Shown piece after piece: positions 45,726-54,844 of a DNA stretch of 64,000 bases (within the stretch, counting starts at the first letter, position 1; each line of letters begins with the position of its first letter). This stretch comes from Thauera humireducens. Lineage in GTDB: Bacteria > Pseudomonadota > Gammaproteobacteria > Burkholderiales > Rhodocyclaceae. The notes under the pieces are model-generated. The model was not told the origin of the DNA and made no database searches. It saw only the letters and a list, made by a program, of their open reading frames with translations. The translations under genes and the position numbers were made by a program. The stretch lies in NCBI RefSeq assembly GCF_001051995.2, contig NZ_CP014646.1, forward strand, positions 434,001 to 498,000, written 5' to 3'.

Positions 45726-46832
45726 ATGACCGACATCGCTTCCAAGGCTCAACTGGCCCAGGCTGTTTCGCAACTGCCTGTTTCGTGGTACTTCGACGAG
45801 AAGGTGTTCGAACTGGAGAAGCAACTCCTCTTCGATGCCGGTCCGGGGTACGTCGGCCACGAGCTGATGGTGCCTGAGGTCGGCAACTACCGTTCGCTCG
45901 AGTGGCTGGATCACTCCAAGCTACTGTTCCGCACCGAAGCCGGCATTCACCAGATGTCGAACGTCTGCCGCCATCGTCAGGCCATCATGCTGCAGGGCAG
46001 TGGCACAGCCGAGCACATCGTGTGCCCGGTGCACCGCTGGACCTACAACCAGCAGGGCGACCTCATCGGGGCGCCGCATTTCGCCGAGAAACCTTGCCTG
46101 GGACTCAAGCGCGATGTGCTGGAAAACTGGCATGGCCTGCTGTTCAAGGGGCCGCGCTCGGCCAATGCCGACCTCGCGGGCATGAAGGTCGCGCCTGAAC
46201 TGGACTTCTCCGGCTACAAGCTCGACCGCGTCGAAATCCACCAGTGCAACTACAACTGGAAGACCTTCATCGAGGTCTATCTCGAGGACTACCACGTCGT
46301 GCCTTTCCATCCGGGCCTGGGCAGTTTCGTGACCTGCGACGACCTGACCTGGCAGTTCGGCGACTGGTATTCGGTACAGCAGGTGGGGATCACCTCGCTG
46401 GCCAAGCCGGGCTCGGCGACCTACGCCAAGTGGCACAAGGCGGTGCTCGACTACTACGGCGAGAAGAAGCCCGAGCATGGGGCGATCTGGCTGACCTACT
46501 ACCCCAACATCATGGTGGAGTGGTATCCGCACGTGCTGGTGGTGAGCACGCTGATCCCGACCGACATCGACAGGACGACCAACGTGGTGGAGTTCTACTA
46601 CCCGGAGGACATCGTCGAGTTCGAGCGCGAGTTCGTCGAGGCCGAGCAGGCCGCCTACATGGAGACCGCCATCGAGGACGACGACATCGGCGAGCGGATG
46701 GACCGCGGGCGGCTGGCGCTATACAAGGAAGGCCGTAACGAGGTCGGTCCGTACCAGTCGCCGTTCGAGGACGGCATGCAGCATTTCCACGAGTTCTACC
46801 GGCGGATCATGGAGCCGCACATCGGGAGGTAA
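45726..46832 (+). CDS. Rieske (2Fe-2S) aromatic ring-hydroxylating oxygenase, alpha-subunit type
   Basis: A 368-aa non-haem iron oxygenase. The Rieske ligands are Cys81, His83, Cys100 and His103 in CRHRQA and CPVHRW. The mononuclear iron site is in EVYLEDYHVVPFHPG near residues 176-190, with the D-x2-H-x4-H pattern; a distal acidic ligand lies in the C-terminal domain. No reductase, ferredoxin or beta subunit gene is next to it, so electron donor and substrate are unknown. It is followed by a 253-bp palindromic repeat and preceded by the divergent xseB gene. TACACT at 45673-45678 is a possible -10. Confidence 0.88.
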   Translation: MTDIASKAQLAQAVSQLPVSWYFDEKVFELEKQLLFDAGPGYVGHELMVPEVGNYRSLEWLDHSKLLFRTEAGIHQMSNVCRHRQAIMLQGSGTAEHIVCPVHRWTYNQQGDLIGAPHFAEKPCLGLKRDVLENWHGLLFKGPRSANADLAGMKVAPELDFSGYKLDRVEIHQCNYNWKTFIEVYLEDYHVVPFHPGLGSFVTCDDLTWQFGDWYSVQQVGITSLAKPGSATYAKWHKAVLDYYGEKKPEHGAIWLTYYPNIMVEWYPHVLVVSTLIPTDIDRTTNVVEFYYPEDIVEFEREFVEAEQAAYMETAIEDDDIGERMDRGRLALYKEGRNEVGPYQSPFEDGMQHFHEFYRRIMEPHIGR

Positions 46833-46877
46833 GGCGCTTCAGGCGGGCGGGGCGCCGTGGCGTGTCCGGGGCGTGAT

Positions 46878-47130
46878 GTGCGGGGTATTCGCTCCGCTGG
46901 CTGCGGAACTCGCTCGATTCCTCGCTCGGACAGTCCTCGCCAGCTGCGCAAACACCCCGCACACCACTCCACTGATCGGTGCGGGTCGGCCCCGCTGCAA
47001 CCCGCCTTCTAAACTGGGCGGGCTCTTCAGTACCGATCACGTGAGCGGCGTGCGGGGTATTCCTGGAGTCGGCGAGGACTGTCCGAGCCCGTAGGGCGAG
47101 TTCCGCAGCCGATGGAAGGAATGCCCCGCA
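46878..47130. repeat. 253-bp imperfect palindrome made of two inverted 80-bp elements
   Basis: The only long gene-free stretch here (46833-47172) is nearly filled by this structure. The left element (46878-46962) and right element (47050-47130) are inverted copies. Exact inverted matches include 18 bp (46924-46941 with 47071-47088), 15 bp (46899-46913 with 47096-47110), and 8 bp TGATCGGT / ACCGATCA (46973-46980 with 47032-47039). Each element also begins with GTGCGGGG and ends with its complement. A small hairpin CCCGCC / GGCGGG (47001-47022) is at the centre. No coding capacity is seen. It resembles a REP/BIME or MITE-like intergenic repeat. Confidence 0.8.
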
Positions 47131-47172
47131 TGGCGCCTTCGGAGCGCTTAAGGAGACGCTTCGAAGCGCTTT

Positions 47173-48111
47173 TCAGCGAACGTCCTGCAGTTCCTTCGGC
47201 AGCGGAAAGGTCACCTTCTCCGGCACGCCGTCGAGGTTGCGCACCGAGCCGCCGCTCAGTTCCTTGAGCCGCGCGATCACTTCCTCGACCAGCACCTCCG
47301 GCGCCGATGCCCCCGCGGTGACGCCGACGCGGCGCTTGCCTTCGACCCAGGCCGGGTCGATGCCTGCCGCGTTGTCGACCAGATAGGCCGGCACGCCCCG
47401 CAGTTCCGCCACTTCGCGCAGGCGGTTGGAGTTCGAGCTGTTCTTCGAGCCGACCACGAACACCACGTCCGCGTGCGGGGTCATGAACTTCACCGCATCC
47501 TGGCGGTTCTGCGTGGCGTAGCAGATGTCGTCCTTCTTCGGTCCGGCGATGTTCGGGAAGCGCGCGCGCAAGGCGTTCACGATGTTTGCCGCATCGTCCA
47601 CCGACAGCGTGGTCTGCGTGACATAGGCCAGCAGATCCGGATTGGCGACCTGCAGCGTGGCGACGTCTTCCGGGGTCTCGACCAGATGGATGCCGGTCTT
47701 GACCTGGCCCATCGTGCCCTCGACCTCGGGGTGGCCCTTGTGGCCGATCATGATGATCTCGCGGCCCTGCTCGCGCATGCGGCCGACCTCGATGTGCACC
47801 TTGGTCACCAGCGGGCAGGTGGCGTCGAACACGCGCAGGCCGCGTTTCTCCGCTTCCTCGCGCACTGCCAGCGATACGCCGTGGGCCGAGAAGATCACGG
47901 TGTTGCCGGTGGGGACTTCGTCGAGTTCCTCGACGAAGATCGCGCCCTTGTTGCGCAGGTCGTCGACGACGAACTTGTTGTGCACGACTTCGTGGCGCAC
48001 GTAGATGGGCGCGCCGAAGCGCTGCAGCGCGCGCTCGACGATCTCGATCGCGCGTTCGACGCCGGCGCAGAAGCCGCGCGGGTTGGCCAGCAGGATTTCC
48101 TTGTCGCTCAT
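47173..48111 (-). CDS. ispH: 4-hydroxy-3-methylbut-2-enyl diphosphate reductase
   Basis: Last enzyme of the MEP pathway, an iron-sulfur enzyme making IPP and DMAPP. The 312-aa protein has the three cluster cysteines in [13 protein letters not shown] (near residue 14), [11 protein letters not shown] (near 98) and [11 protein letters not shown] (near 199). [11 protein letters not shown] is the substrate-binding motif. It is the last gene of the ribF-ileS-lspA-fkpB-ispH operon, the same order as in Escherichia coli. Confidence 0.97.
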   Translation of the reverse strand: MSDKEILLANPRGFCAGVERAIEIVERALQRFGAPIYVRHEVVHNKFVVDDLRNKGAIFVEELDEVPTGNTVIFSAHGVSLAVREEAEKRGLRVFDATCPLVTKVHIEVGRMREQGREIIMIGHKGHPEVEGTMGQVKTGIHLVETPEDVATLQVANPDLLAYVTQTTLSVDDAANIVNALRARFPNIAGPKKDDICYATQNRQDAVKFMTPHADVVFVVGSKNSSNSNRLREVAELRGVPAYLVDNAAGIDPAWVEGKRRVGVTAGASAPEVLVEEVIARLKELSGGSVRNLDGVPEKVTFPLPKELQDVR

Positions 48112-48136
48112 GTTTCGTCTCTGTGGGGCGCAGGGC

Positions 48137-48565
48137 TCAGGACACGCCGATCACTTCCACCTCGAAGCGGATGGATTTGCCAGCGAGCGGGTGATTGAAG
48201 TCGATCAGCGCGGACTGTTCGTCGATTTCGCGCACCAGACCCGAGTAGCGCGAGCCGTCGGGCGCGGTGAATTCCATGATGCTCATCGGCTCGATCTCCT
48301 CGTCCGGCATGTGTTCGCGCTTCACGCGCTCGATGAGCTCGGGACGGTGCGGGCCGAAGGCCTGTTCCGCTTCCAGCTCGAACACGTGGTGCGTGCCGGG
48401 GGCGAGGCCGATCATCAGCTGCTCCATCGCCGGCAGCATTTCGCCCGCGCCCAGTTGCAGGGTGGCGGGCGTGGCATTGAAGGTGCTGATCAGCGGCTGC
48501 CCGTTGGGCAGCGAGATGCGGTAGTGCAGCGTGACCAGGCTGTTGGCTTGGACGACTTGGCTCAA
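48137..48565 (-). CDS. fkpB: FKBP-type peptidyl-prolyl cis-trans isomerase (SlpA/FkpB)
   Basis: Proline isomerase and chaperone of the SlyD/SlpA group. I place the start at TTG 48565 ([19 protein letters not shown], 142 aa). GGAGAAG is about 6 bp upstream, and TTGA overlaps the lspA stop, which fits operon coupling; the in-frame codons further upstream are inside lspA. Signatures are [18 protein letters not shown] near residues 11-28, [20 protein letters not shown] near 43-62, and [18 protein letters not shown] at the end. The IF (insert-in-flap) domain lies between about 70 and 125. Confidence 0.93.
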   Translation of the reverse strand: MSQVVQANSLVTLHYRISLPNGQPLISTFNATPATLQLGAGEMLPAMEQLMIGLAPGTHHVFELEAEQAFGPHRPELIERVKREHMPDEEIEPMSIMEFTAPDGSRYSGLVREIDEQSALIDFNHPLAGKSIRFEVEVIGVS

Positions 48566-49098
48566 GATGGCTTCTCCGGGGTCGGGCGGCGGTCGTGGCG
48601 GAATTGTCCCCACAGCATCAGCACCACGCCGACGGTAATGGCCGAGTCGGCCAGGTTGAACGCCGGCCAGCTCCAGCCGGCGTAGTGGAAATGCAGGAAA
48701 TCGACGACTGCGCCATGCACGAGGCGGTCATACACGTTGCCGACGGCACCGCCGATGATCAGGGCGAAGGCGGTCGGCAACAGTTTCTCGTCGCGGTGCT
48801 GCCAGGTCAGCGCCAGCAACCAGCCGCAGATCACGGTGGCGAGCCCGGTGAAGAACCAGCGCTGCCAGCCGTCGTGGTCGGCAAGAAAGCTGAAGGCCGC
48901 ACCCGGATTGAACACCAGCACCAGGTCGAAGAAGCCGGTGACCGGGATGATCTGGCCGTGGTGCAGGCTGTTGAGCACCCATTGCTTGCTCGCCTGGTCG
49001 AGCACGGCGACCGCGATCGCCAGGGCGATCCAGGGCGCCATGGCGGCCAGTGCGGGACGCGTCGAGGTCTTGTGCATCGCGGGCAGTACGTCAGGCAT
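48562..49098 (-). CDS. lspA: Lipoprotein signal peptidase
   Basis: Inner-membrane aspartyl protease that removes signal peptides from prolipoproteins after lipidation. The 178-aa protein has four membrane helices and the catalytic aspartates in [20 protein letters not shown] and [20 protein letters not shown] near the N-terminus is typical. The start overlaps the ileS stop by 8 bp; a later Met ([13 protein letters not shown]) is an alternative. It overlaps fkpB at TTGA. This enzyme would process MltF-type lipoproteins encoded nearby. Confidence 0.95.
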   Translation of the reverse strand: MPDVLPAMHKTSTRPALAAMAPWIALAIAVAVLDQASKQWVLNSLHHGQIIPVTGFFDLVLVFNPGAAFSFLADHDGWQRWFFTGLATVICGWLLALTWQHRDEKLLPTAFALIIGGAVGNVYDRLVHGAVVDFLHFHYAGWSWPAFNLADSAITVGVVLMLWGQFRHDRRPTPEKPS

Positions 49099-51901
49099 GG
49101 ATACGCGTCTCGCCGTCGCCGAACAGGTTGCTCACGCAGCGGCCGCACAGCGTGGGGTGTTCGGTCTGGCTGCCAACCGATTCCACGTAATGCCAGCAGC
49201 GCTCGCACTTCTGCGCGGCACTGGGCGTGGCGACGATGCGCTCGTCCTCCGCGTTGGCCACCTGGACGAGGGTTGCGGCCGAGGTCATGGTGACGAAGCG
49301 CAGGTCCTCGCCCAGGCTGGTCATCGCGGCGAACTTGTCGGCGGTCAGCGCCAGGCTCAGTTCGGCCTGCAGCGAGGCGCCCACCTTGCCCTCGGTGCGC
49401 AGCGCCTCGATCACCTTCAGGCCCTCGCTGCGCACGGCGCGGATGATCTCCCAGCGCGCGATCAGGCCGGCTTCGCCTTCCTGGGCGGGCAGGGCATGGA
49501 AGGTGTGCAGCATCACGCTGTCGGGTTCCTCGCCGGCCTTGGCCGGGTTCAGGATGGACCAGGCTTCCTCGGCGGTGAAGGACAGGATCGGCGCCATCAG
49601 CTTGAGCAGCGTCTGGGTGATGTGCCACAACGCGGTCTGCGCGGCACGGCGCGGCAGGCTGCCGGCAGCCGTGGTGTATAGGCGGTCTTTCAGGATGTCG
49701 AGATAGAAGGCGCCGAGGTCCTCGGCGCAGAACACCTGAAGCGCCTGCACGATGCGGTGGAACTCCATCTTCGCGTAGTCGGCCTCGGCCTGCTGCGCCA
49801 TCTGGCGGGTGAAGGCGAGCGCGTAGCGGTCGAGGTCCATCCACTGCTCGAGCGGCACCGCGTCCTTGGCGATGTCGAAGTCGGCGGTGTTGGCGAGCAG
49901 GAAGCGCAGCGTGTTGCGGATGCGGCGATAGACCTCGACCACGCGGTCGAGGATCTCCTTCGAGATCGACAGCTCGCCCGAGTAATCGGTCGACGCGACC
50001 CACAGGCGCAGGATCTCGGCGCCGAGCTTGCCGGTGACTTCCTGCGGCACGACCACGTTGCCGAGCGACTTGCTCATCTTGCGCCCGGCGCCGTCCACCG
50101 CGAAACCGTGGGTGAGCAGGCTGCGATACGGTGCGTGGCCGTCGATCGCGCAGCCGGTGAGCAGCGATGAGTGGAACCAGCCGCGGTGCTGGTCCGAGCC
50201 TTCCAGGTACATGTCGGCGCGCGGTCCTTCGGGGTGGCCGTCGTTGTGCGAGCCGCGCAGCACGTGCTTGTGGGTGGTGCCGGAGTCGAACCAGACGTCG
50301 AGGGTGTCACTGATCTTGTCGTACTGGCCGGCTTCGGCGCCGAGCAAGTCCGCAGCGTCGAGCTTGAACCAGGCCTCGATGCCTTCCTTCTCTACGCGCA
50401 GCGCGACTTCCTCCATCAGTTCGACGGTGCGCGGATGCAGCTCGCCGGTTTCCTTGTGCAGGAAGAAGGGGATCGGCACGCCCCAGTTGCGCTGGCGCGA
50501 GATGCACCAGTCGGGGCGGTTGGCGAGCATCGCGTGCAGGCGCGCCTGGCCCCAGCCGGGGTAGAACTTGGTGGCTTCCACCGCGCGCAGCGCGCGCTCG
50601 CGCAGCGTCGAACCGTCGGCGGCCGTCTTGTCCATGCCGACGAACCATTGCGCGGTGGCGCGATACACCAGCGGCGTCTTGTGGCGCCAGCAGTGCATGT
50701 AGCTGTGGGTGATCTTGCCGTGCGACAGCAGGGCGCCGACTTCGGCGAGCTTGTCGACGATGGCGGCGTTGGCCTTCCAGATGTTCATGCCGCCGAAGAA
50801 GGGCAGGTCGGGCACGTACTCGCCGCCACCCATGACCAGCGACAGGATCTCCTCGTTGCTGCGGCCGTAGGCGCGCCACGAGTTGAAGTCGTCCACGCCA
50901 TGCGCCGGTGCCGAATGCACGATGCCGGTGCCGGCGTCCACGCCGACGTAATCGGCCAGATACACCGGCGAGACACGGTCGTAGAAGGGATGGCGGAACG
51001 CGATGCGGTCGAGCGCCACGCCCTTGGCGGTCGCGACGATCGTGCCTTCGCGCTGGTAGCGCTGCAGGGCGGTCTCGACCAGTTCCCTGGCGAGCACCAG
51101 AAGACGATCACCCACGTCCACCAGCGCATAGTCGAACTCGGGGTGGGCGTTGAGGGCCTGGTTGGCGGGGATGGTCCACGGGGTGGTGGTCCAGATCACC
51201 GCGGCGGCGGGCTTGTCGAGCTTGGCCAGGCCGAAGGCGGCAGCGAGCTTGTCAGCCTCGGCCACCGGGAAGGCGACGTCGATCGTCGGCGACTGCTTGT
51301 CGGCGTACTCCACCTCGGCTTCGGCCAGCGCCGAGCCACAGTCGAAGCACCAGTTGACCGGCTTCAGGCCCTTGAACACGTAGCCGTTCTTCGTCATCTC
51401 GGCCAGCGCGCGGATCTCGTTGGCTTCGTTGGCGAAGTCCATCGTGCGGTAGGGGTTGTCCCAGTCGCCGAGCACGCCGAGGCGGATGAAGTCGGCCTTC
51501 TGGATCTCGATCTGCTCGGCGGCGTAGGCGCGGCACAGCTCACGCACCTTGTCGGCGGGCAGGTTTTTGCCGTGGGTGACCTCGACCTTGTGCTCGATCG
51601 GCAGACCGTGGCAGTCCCAGCCCGGCACATAGGGCGCGTCGAAGCCGGCGAGGGTCTTCGAGCGCACGATGATGTCCTTGAGGATCTTGTTCAGCGCATG
51701 GCCGATGTGCAGGCTGCCGTTGGCGTAGGGCGGGCCGTCGTGCAGCACGAACTTGGGCCGGCCGGCGCTGGCCTTGCGGATGCGCTGGTAGAGCTTCCTT
51801 TGCTGCCAGTCGGCGATCCAGTTCGGCTCGCGCTTGGGCAGGTCGCCGCGCATCGGGAAGGGCGTGTCGGGCAGGTTGAGCGTCTTGCGGTAGTCGGCCA
51901 T
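49091..51901 (-). CDS. ileS: Isoleucine--tRNA ligase
   Basis: Class I aminoacyl-tRNA synthetase, 936 aa. HIGH motif in [16 protein letters not shown] near residues 60-75; editing (CP1) domain with [22 protein letters not shown] motif in [11 protein letters not shown] near 605-615. The C-terminal zinc site is [12 protein letters not shown] with [10 protein letters not shown], as in bacterial IleRS type 1. It lies 42 bp after ribF and overlaps lspA by 8 bp, matching the operon order of Escherichia coli. Confidence 0.98.
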   Translation of the reverse strand: MADYRKTLNLPDTPFPMRGDLPKREPNWIADWQQRKLYQRIRKASAGRPKFVLHDGPPYANGSLHIGHALNKILKDIIVRSKTLAGFDAPYVPGWDCHGLPIEHKVEVTHGKNLPADKVRELCRAYAAEQIEIQKADFIRLGVLGDWDNPYRTMDFANEANEIRALAEMTKNGYVFKGLKPVNWCFDCGSALAEAEVEYADKQSPTIDVAFPVAEADKLAAAFGLAKLDKPAAAVIWTTTPWTIPANQALNAHPEFDYALVDVGDRLLVLARELVETALQRYQREGTIVATAKGVALDRIAFRHPFYDRVSPVYLADYVGVDAGTGIVHSAPAHGVDDFNSWRAYGRSNEEILSLVMGGGEYVPDLPFFGGMNIWKANAAIVDKLAEVGALLSHGKITHSYMHCWRHKTPLVYRATAQWFVGMDKTAADGSTLRERALRAVEATKFYPGWGQARLHAMLANRPDWCISRQRNWGVPIPFFLHKETGELHPRTVELMEEVALRVEKEGIEAWFKLDAADLLGAEAGQYDKISDTLDVWFDSGTTHKHVLRGSHNDGHPEGPRADMYLEGSDQHRGWFHSSLLTGCAIDGHAPYRSLLTHGFAVDGAGRKMSKSLGNVVVPQEVTGKLGAEILRLWVASTDYSGELSISKEILDRVVEVYRRIRNTLRFLLANTADFDIAKDAVPLEQWMDLDRYALAFTRQMAQQAEADYAKMEFHRIVQALQVFCAEDLGAFYLDILKDRLYTTAAGSLPRRAAQTALWHITQTLLKLMAPILSFTAEEAWSILNPAKAGEEPDSVMLHTFHALPAQEGEAGLIARWEIIRAVRSEGLKVIEALRTEGKVGASLQAELSLALTADKFAAMTSLGEDLRFVTMTSAATLVQVANAEDERIVATPSAAQKCERCWHYVESVGSQTEHPTLCGRCVSNLFGDGETRIHA

Positions 51902-51943
51902 GGCGTAAACGTCAGTCTTGTGGGTTCTTGGGGCTCGGGCCGT

Positions 51944-52888
51944 TCAGGCCTGAAGGCGGTCGGGGTGGTCGGCAAACCACTGCCGTGCGATGTCGGCGTC
52001 GAGTGCAATCTGGGTGCGCAGGGCGTCGAGCGATTCGAACTTGCGCTCGGCACGCAGCTTGTGCAGGAAGTGCACGCGGATGTGGGCGCCATAGCAGCTC
52101 TGCGTCCAGTCGAAGAGATGCACTTCCAGACGCGCGCGTCCTGCGGATGTCGCGGTGGGACGAACGCCGATGTTCGCCACCCCGGCGATGCGCTTGCCGG
52201 CTAGTCCTTCGACGCCCACTGCATAGACGCCGGTGAGCGCCGGCCGGCGGTGCTTCATCTGGATGTTGGCGGTCGGGAAGCCCAGCTGGCGACCGATCTT
52301 GTCGCCATGGCTGACGCGGCCGGCAATGCTGTAAGGGCGCCCGAGCAGGCGCGCGGCATGCTCCAGGTCGTCCTCGCCGAGCGCGTCGCGTACCGCGGAG
52401 CTCGATACACGCTCGCCCTGGACGCCGAGCGTCGGCATGGATTCGACCCCGAAGCCATGTCTGTCGCCCGCCGCCTGCAGCATCGCGAAGTTGCCCTGAC
52501 GGCGCGCGCCGAAGCAGAAGTCGTCGCCGACGAAAAGGTGGCGCACACCCAACCCACGGACCAGCGTGTCCTCGATGAAGGCTTGCGCGGTCTGCGATGC
52601 AAAGCGGGCGTCGAAGCGGCACACGTAGGTACGGTCGACACCTGCGGCGCCCAGCAGCAGCAGCTTCTCGCGCAGCGAGGCGAGGCGGGCGGGGGCGTCG
52701 GACGGGCTGAAGTACTCACGCGGGTGCGGTTCGAATGTGAGCACGACAGCCGGCAGGCCGAGTGAACGCGCCTTGTCGGTGAGTAGCTTGAGCAGCGCCT
52801 GATGGCCGAGGTGGACACCATCGAAGTTGCCGATGGTCAGCACCGCGGCGGTGTCGGCTCGCTCGGGAATCCCGCGAAAAACCCGCAT
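51944..52888 (-). CDS. ribF: Bifunctional riboflavin kinase / FAD synthetase
   Basis: Makes FMN from riboflavin and then FAD. The 314-aa protein has an N-terminal nucleotidyltransferase domain with GNFDGVHLGHQALL near residues 18-31 and FVGDDFCFGARRQGN near 120-134, and a C-terminal flavokinase domain with RPYSIAGRVSHGDKIGRQLGFPTANI, where GFPTAN is diagnostic. No FMN riboswitch is visible in the 100 bp upstream. It is the first gene of the ileS operon. Confidence 0.96.
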   Translation of the reverse strand: MRVFRGIPERADTAAVLTIGNFDGVHLGHQALLKLLTDKARSLGLPAVVLTFEPHPREYFSPSDAPARLASLREKLLLLGAAGVDRTYVCRFDARFASQTAQAFIEDTLVRGLGVRHLFVGDDFCFGARRQGNFAMLQAAGDRHGFGVESMPTLGVQGERVSSSAVRDALGEDDLEHAARLLGRPYSIAGRVSHGDKIGRQLGFPTANIQMKHRRPALTGVYAVGVEGLAGKRIAGVANIGVRPTATSAGRARLEVHLFDWTQSCYGAHIRVHFLHKLRAERKFESLDALRTQIALDADIARQWFADHPDRLQA

Positions 52889-52988
52889 AAGCGCCTGAAA
52901 AAAGCGGCAATTATAACGGCAAAGCGCGACCGTGCGGGCTTGCCGCGGACCGCGTCGGTTGCGATAGGGTCCGCAGGCCGCGGGGTGT

Positions 52989-54359
52989 TCAGCCGAGTTG
53001 GGCGACGCGCGTCGTACCCGCTGGCGGGTTGGTCTCGAAGTAGCGCCGGATTCCGCGCAGCAGGGCGTTGGCCATTTTTTCCTGGTAGGCCTCGTCGTTC
53101 AGGCGGCGCTCTTCCTGCGGGTTGCTTATGAAGGCCGTCTCGACGAGCACCGAGGGGATGTCCGGCGCCTTCAGGACCGCGAAGCCCGCCTGTTCGACAT
53201 CCTGCTTGTGCAGGCGGTTGATGCCGCCGATCTCGCCGAGCATGGCGCGGCCGAGCTTGAGGCTGTCGTTGATCGTCGCGGTCTGCGACAGATCGAGCAG
53301 GGTGCGGGCGATGTGGCCGTCCTGGCGGGCGAGATTGACGCCACCAACGAGGTCGGCGTCGTTTTCCTTTTGCGCCAGCCAGCGTGCCGCGGTACTCGAG
53401 GCGCCGCGCTCGGACAGCACGTAGACCGAGCTGCCGTTGGCCTCGGGTTTGACGAAGGCGTCGGCGTGGATGGACACGAAGAGGTCGGCACGCACGCGGC
53501 GCGCGCGCGTGACACGCTGCTGCAGCGGCACGAAATAGTCGCCGTCGCGCGTCAGCACCGCGCGCATGTTCGGTTCGGCGTCGATCTTGCGCTTGAGGCG
53601 GCGGGCGATGGAGAGCGTGACGTTCTTCTCGTAGCTGCCCGCGGCGCCGATCGCACCCGGGTCTTCGCCGCCGTGGCCCGGATCGAGCACGACGGTAAAC
53701 AGGCGATTGACGTTCGGGTCGGCGCGGCGGGCGGTGCTGCGTTCCGCCGGCGGATTCCCGTTGTCGGAAACGCTGGCCTGGGCGCTGTCCTGGCCAGCGT
53801 CGCCCGCCGCGGCGTCCATCGGCGAATCCTTCATGATCAGCGCCAGCAGCGGGTCGTGCTCCTCGGTCGAGTGCAGGTCGAGCACCAGACGGTGGCCGTA
53901 GTTGCCGACCGGTGCAAGGGTGAACACCTGCGGATTCACCGGCGCTTTCAGTTCGACCACCACGCGCACGACACCGGGGCGGTTCTGGCCCGCGCGGATC
54001 AGGCGGATGTACGGGTCGGACTCCATGACCTTGGAGGGCAGGGACTGCAGCACGCTGTCGAGGTGAACGCCCTCGAGGTCGACCACCAGTCGGTCGGGGT
54101 CGGGCACCAGCATGTGGCTATAGCGCAGGGTGGTCGAGCCCTCGAGCGTGATGCGGGTGTATTCGGCCGACGGCCAGACGCGAACGGCGAGCAGGCTGGC
54201 CGGCGCTGCGTGGCCGACAGGGCTGACCAGCAGGGCCAGCGTCGCCCCGGCGAACTTGAGCAGGCGACGACGATCGATGCCCTGCGCAAGCGCAGCATCC
54301 GGCTCCGTCAGGACGCCGGGTCCGCGCCCCGCAATGCTTTCCCCAGTTCGATCACGCAT
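52989..54359 (-). CDS. amiC: N-acetylmuramoyl-L-alanine amidase (AmiC type, Tat-exported)
   Basis: Periplasmic zinc amidase that splits septal peptidoglycan during cell separation. The 456-aa protein begins with a twin-arginine signal (DRRRLLKFAGATLALLVSP at about residues 29-47). An AMIN domain follows (about 55-150), then a disordered linker and Amidase_3 (about 222-440) with LDPGHGGEDPGAIGAAGS (zinc His, Glu) and FVSIHADAF (zinc His). The start overlaps the end of tsaE by 52 bp, more than usual; no closer in-frame ATG/GTG precedes the Tat motif. Confidence 0.93.
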   Translation of the reverse strand: MRDRTGESIAGRGPGVLTEPDAALAQGIDRRRLLKFAGATLALLVSPVGHAAPASLLAVRVWPSAEYTRITLEGSTTLRYSHMLVPDPDRLVVDLEGVHLDSVLQSLPSKVMESDPYIRLIRAGQNRPGVVRVVVELKAPVNPQVFTLAPVGNYGHRLVLDLHSTEEHDPLLALIMKDSPMDAAAGDAGQDSAQASVSDNGNPPAERSTARRADPNVNRLFTVVLDPGHGGEDPGAIGAAGSYEKNVTLSIARRLKRKIDAEPNMRAVLTRDGDYFVPLQQRVTRARRVRADLFVSIHADAFVKPEANGSSVYVLSERGASSTAARWLAQKENDADLVGGVNLARQDGHIARTLLDLSQTATINDSLKLGRAMLGEIGGINRLHKQDVEQAGFAVLKAPDIPSVLVETAFISNPQEERRLNDEAYQEKMANALLRGIRRYFETNPPAGTTRVAQLG

Positions 54360-54829
54360 GTCCGCCCCGCATCCGTATTGCCATCGATCTCCACAAACCG
54401 CCCGGAATCATGGGTTTCGAGCCGGATTTCGAGGTCAGGCGGCGGCAGATAGGGGGCGGCTTTGTCCGGCCATTCCACTACACATACGCCCTGACTCGCG
54501 AAGTATTCGTCCAGCCCCGCGTCCAGATATTCTTCGGGCGAATTGAAGCGATAAAAATCAAAGTGATATAAGTCTAATCTAGAAACAACGTAAGGTTCAA
54601 TCAAGGTGTATGTCGGACTTTTCACCTTGCCTTCGTGACCGAGTGCCCGCAGCAGCCCGCGCGTGAGCGTCGTCTTGCCCATGCCGAGGTTGCCCTGCAG
54701 CCAGATTCTGAGCCCCGGACGCAGGGTGGCGGCCAGTGCGGCGCCGATGGCTTCGGTGTCGGCCTCGGCGGGCAAGTGCGCGCGGAGGCGGGCGCCGCTA
54801 TCATCGGCGGCCTTGAGCAACTCGATCAT
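54308..54829 (-). CDS. tsaE: tRNA threonylcarbamoyladenosine biosynthesis ATPase TsaE
   Basis: ATPase that works with TsaB and TsaD to form t6A37 in tRNAs. From ATG 54829 (MIELLKAADDSGARLRAHLP) it has 173 aa. Walker A is GNLGMGKTTLTRGLL near residues 46-60; VKSPTYTLIEPYVV and LYHFDFYRF are family motifs, and VVEWPDKAAPYLPPPDLEI is also typical. AGAGGA is 5 bp before the start. The start lies only 15 bp from that of the divergent queG. It overlaps amiC by 52 bp. Confidence 0.94.
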   Translation of the reverse strand: MIELLKAADDSGARLRAHLPAEADTEAIGAALAATLRPGLRIWLQGNLGMGKTTLTRGLLRALGHEGKVKSPTYTLIEPYVVSRLDLYHFDFYRFNSPEEYLDAGLDEYFASQGVCVVEWPDKAAPYLPPPDLEIRLETHDSGRFVEIDGNTDAGRTCVIELGKALRGADPAS

Positions 54830-54844
54830 GGAATCCTCTCGTTG

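Noticed and set aside
47143-47172. AGCGCTT / AAGCGCT hairpin beside the ispH stop as a terminator
   Set aside because: The stem is only 7 bp with a long loop, and the T run is on the plus strand, the wrong side for ispH; at most it ends plus-strand read-through.
52889-52988. FMN riboswitch before ribF
   Set aside because: The region is only about 100 bp, on the upstream side, and lacks the conserved junction sequences of the RFN element.
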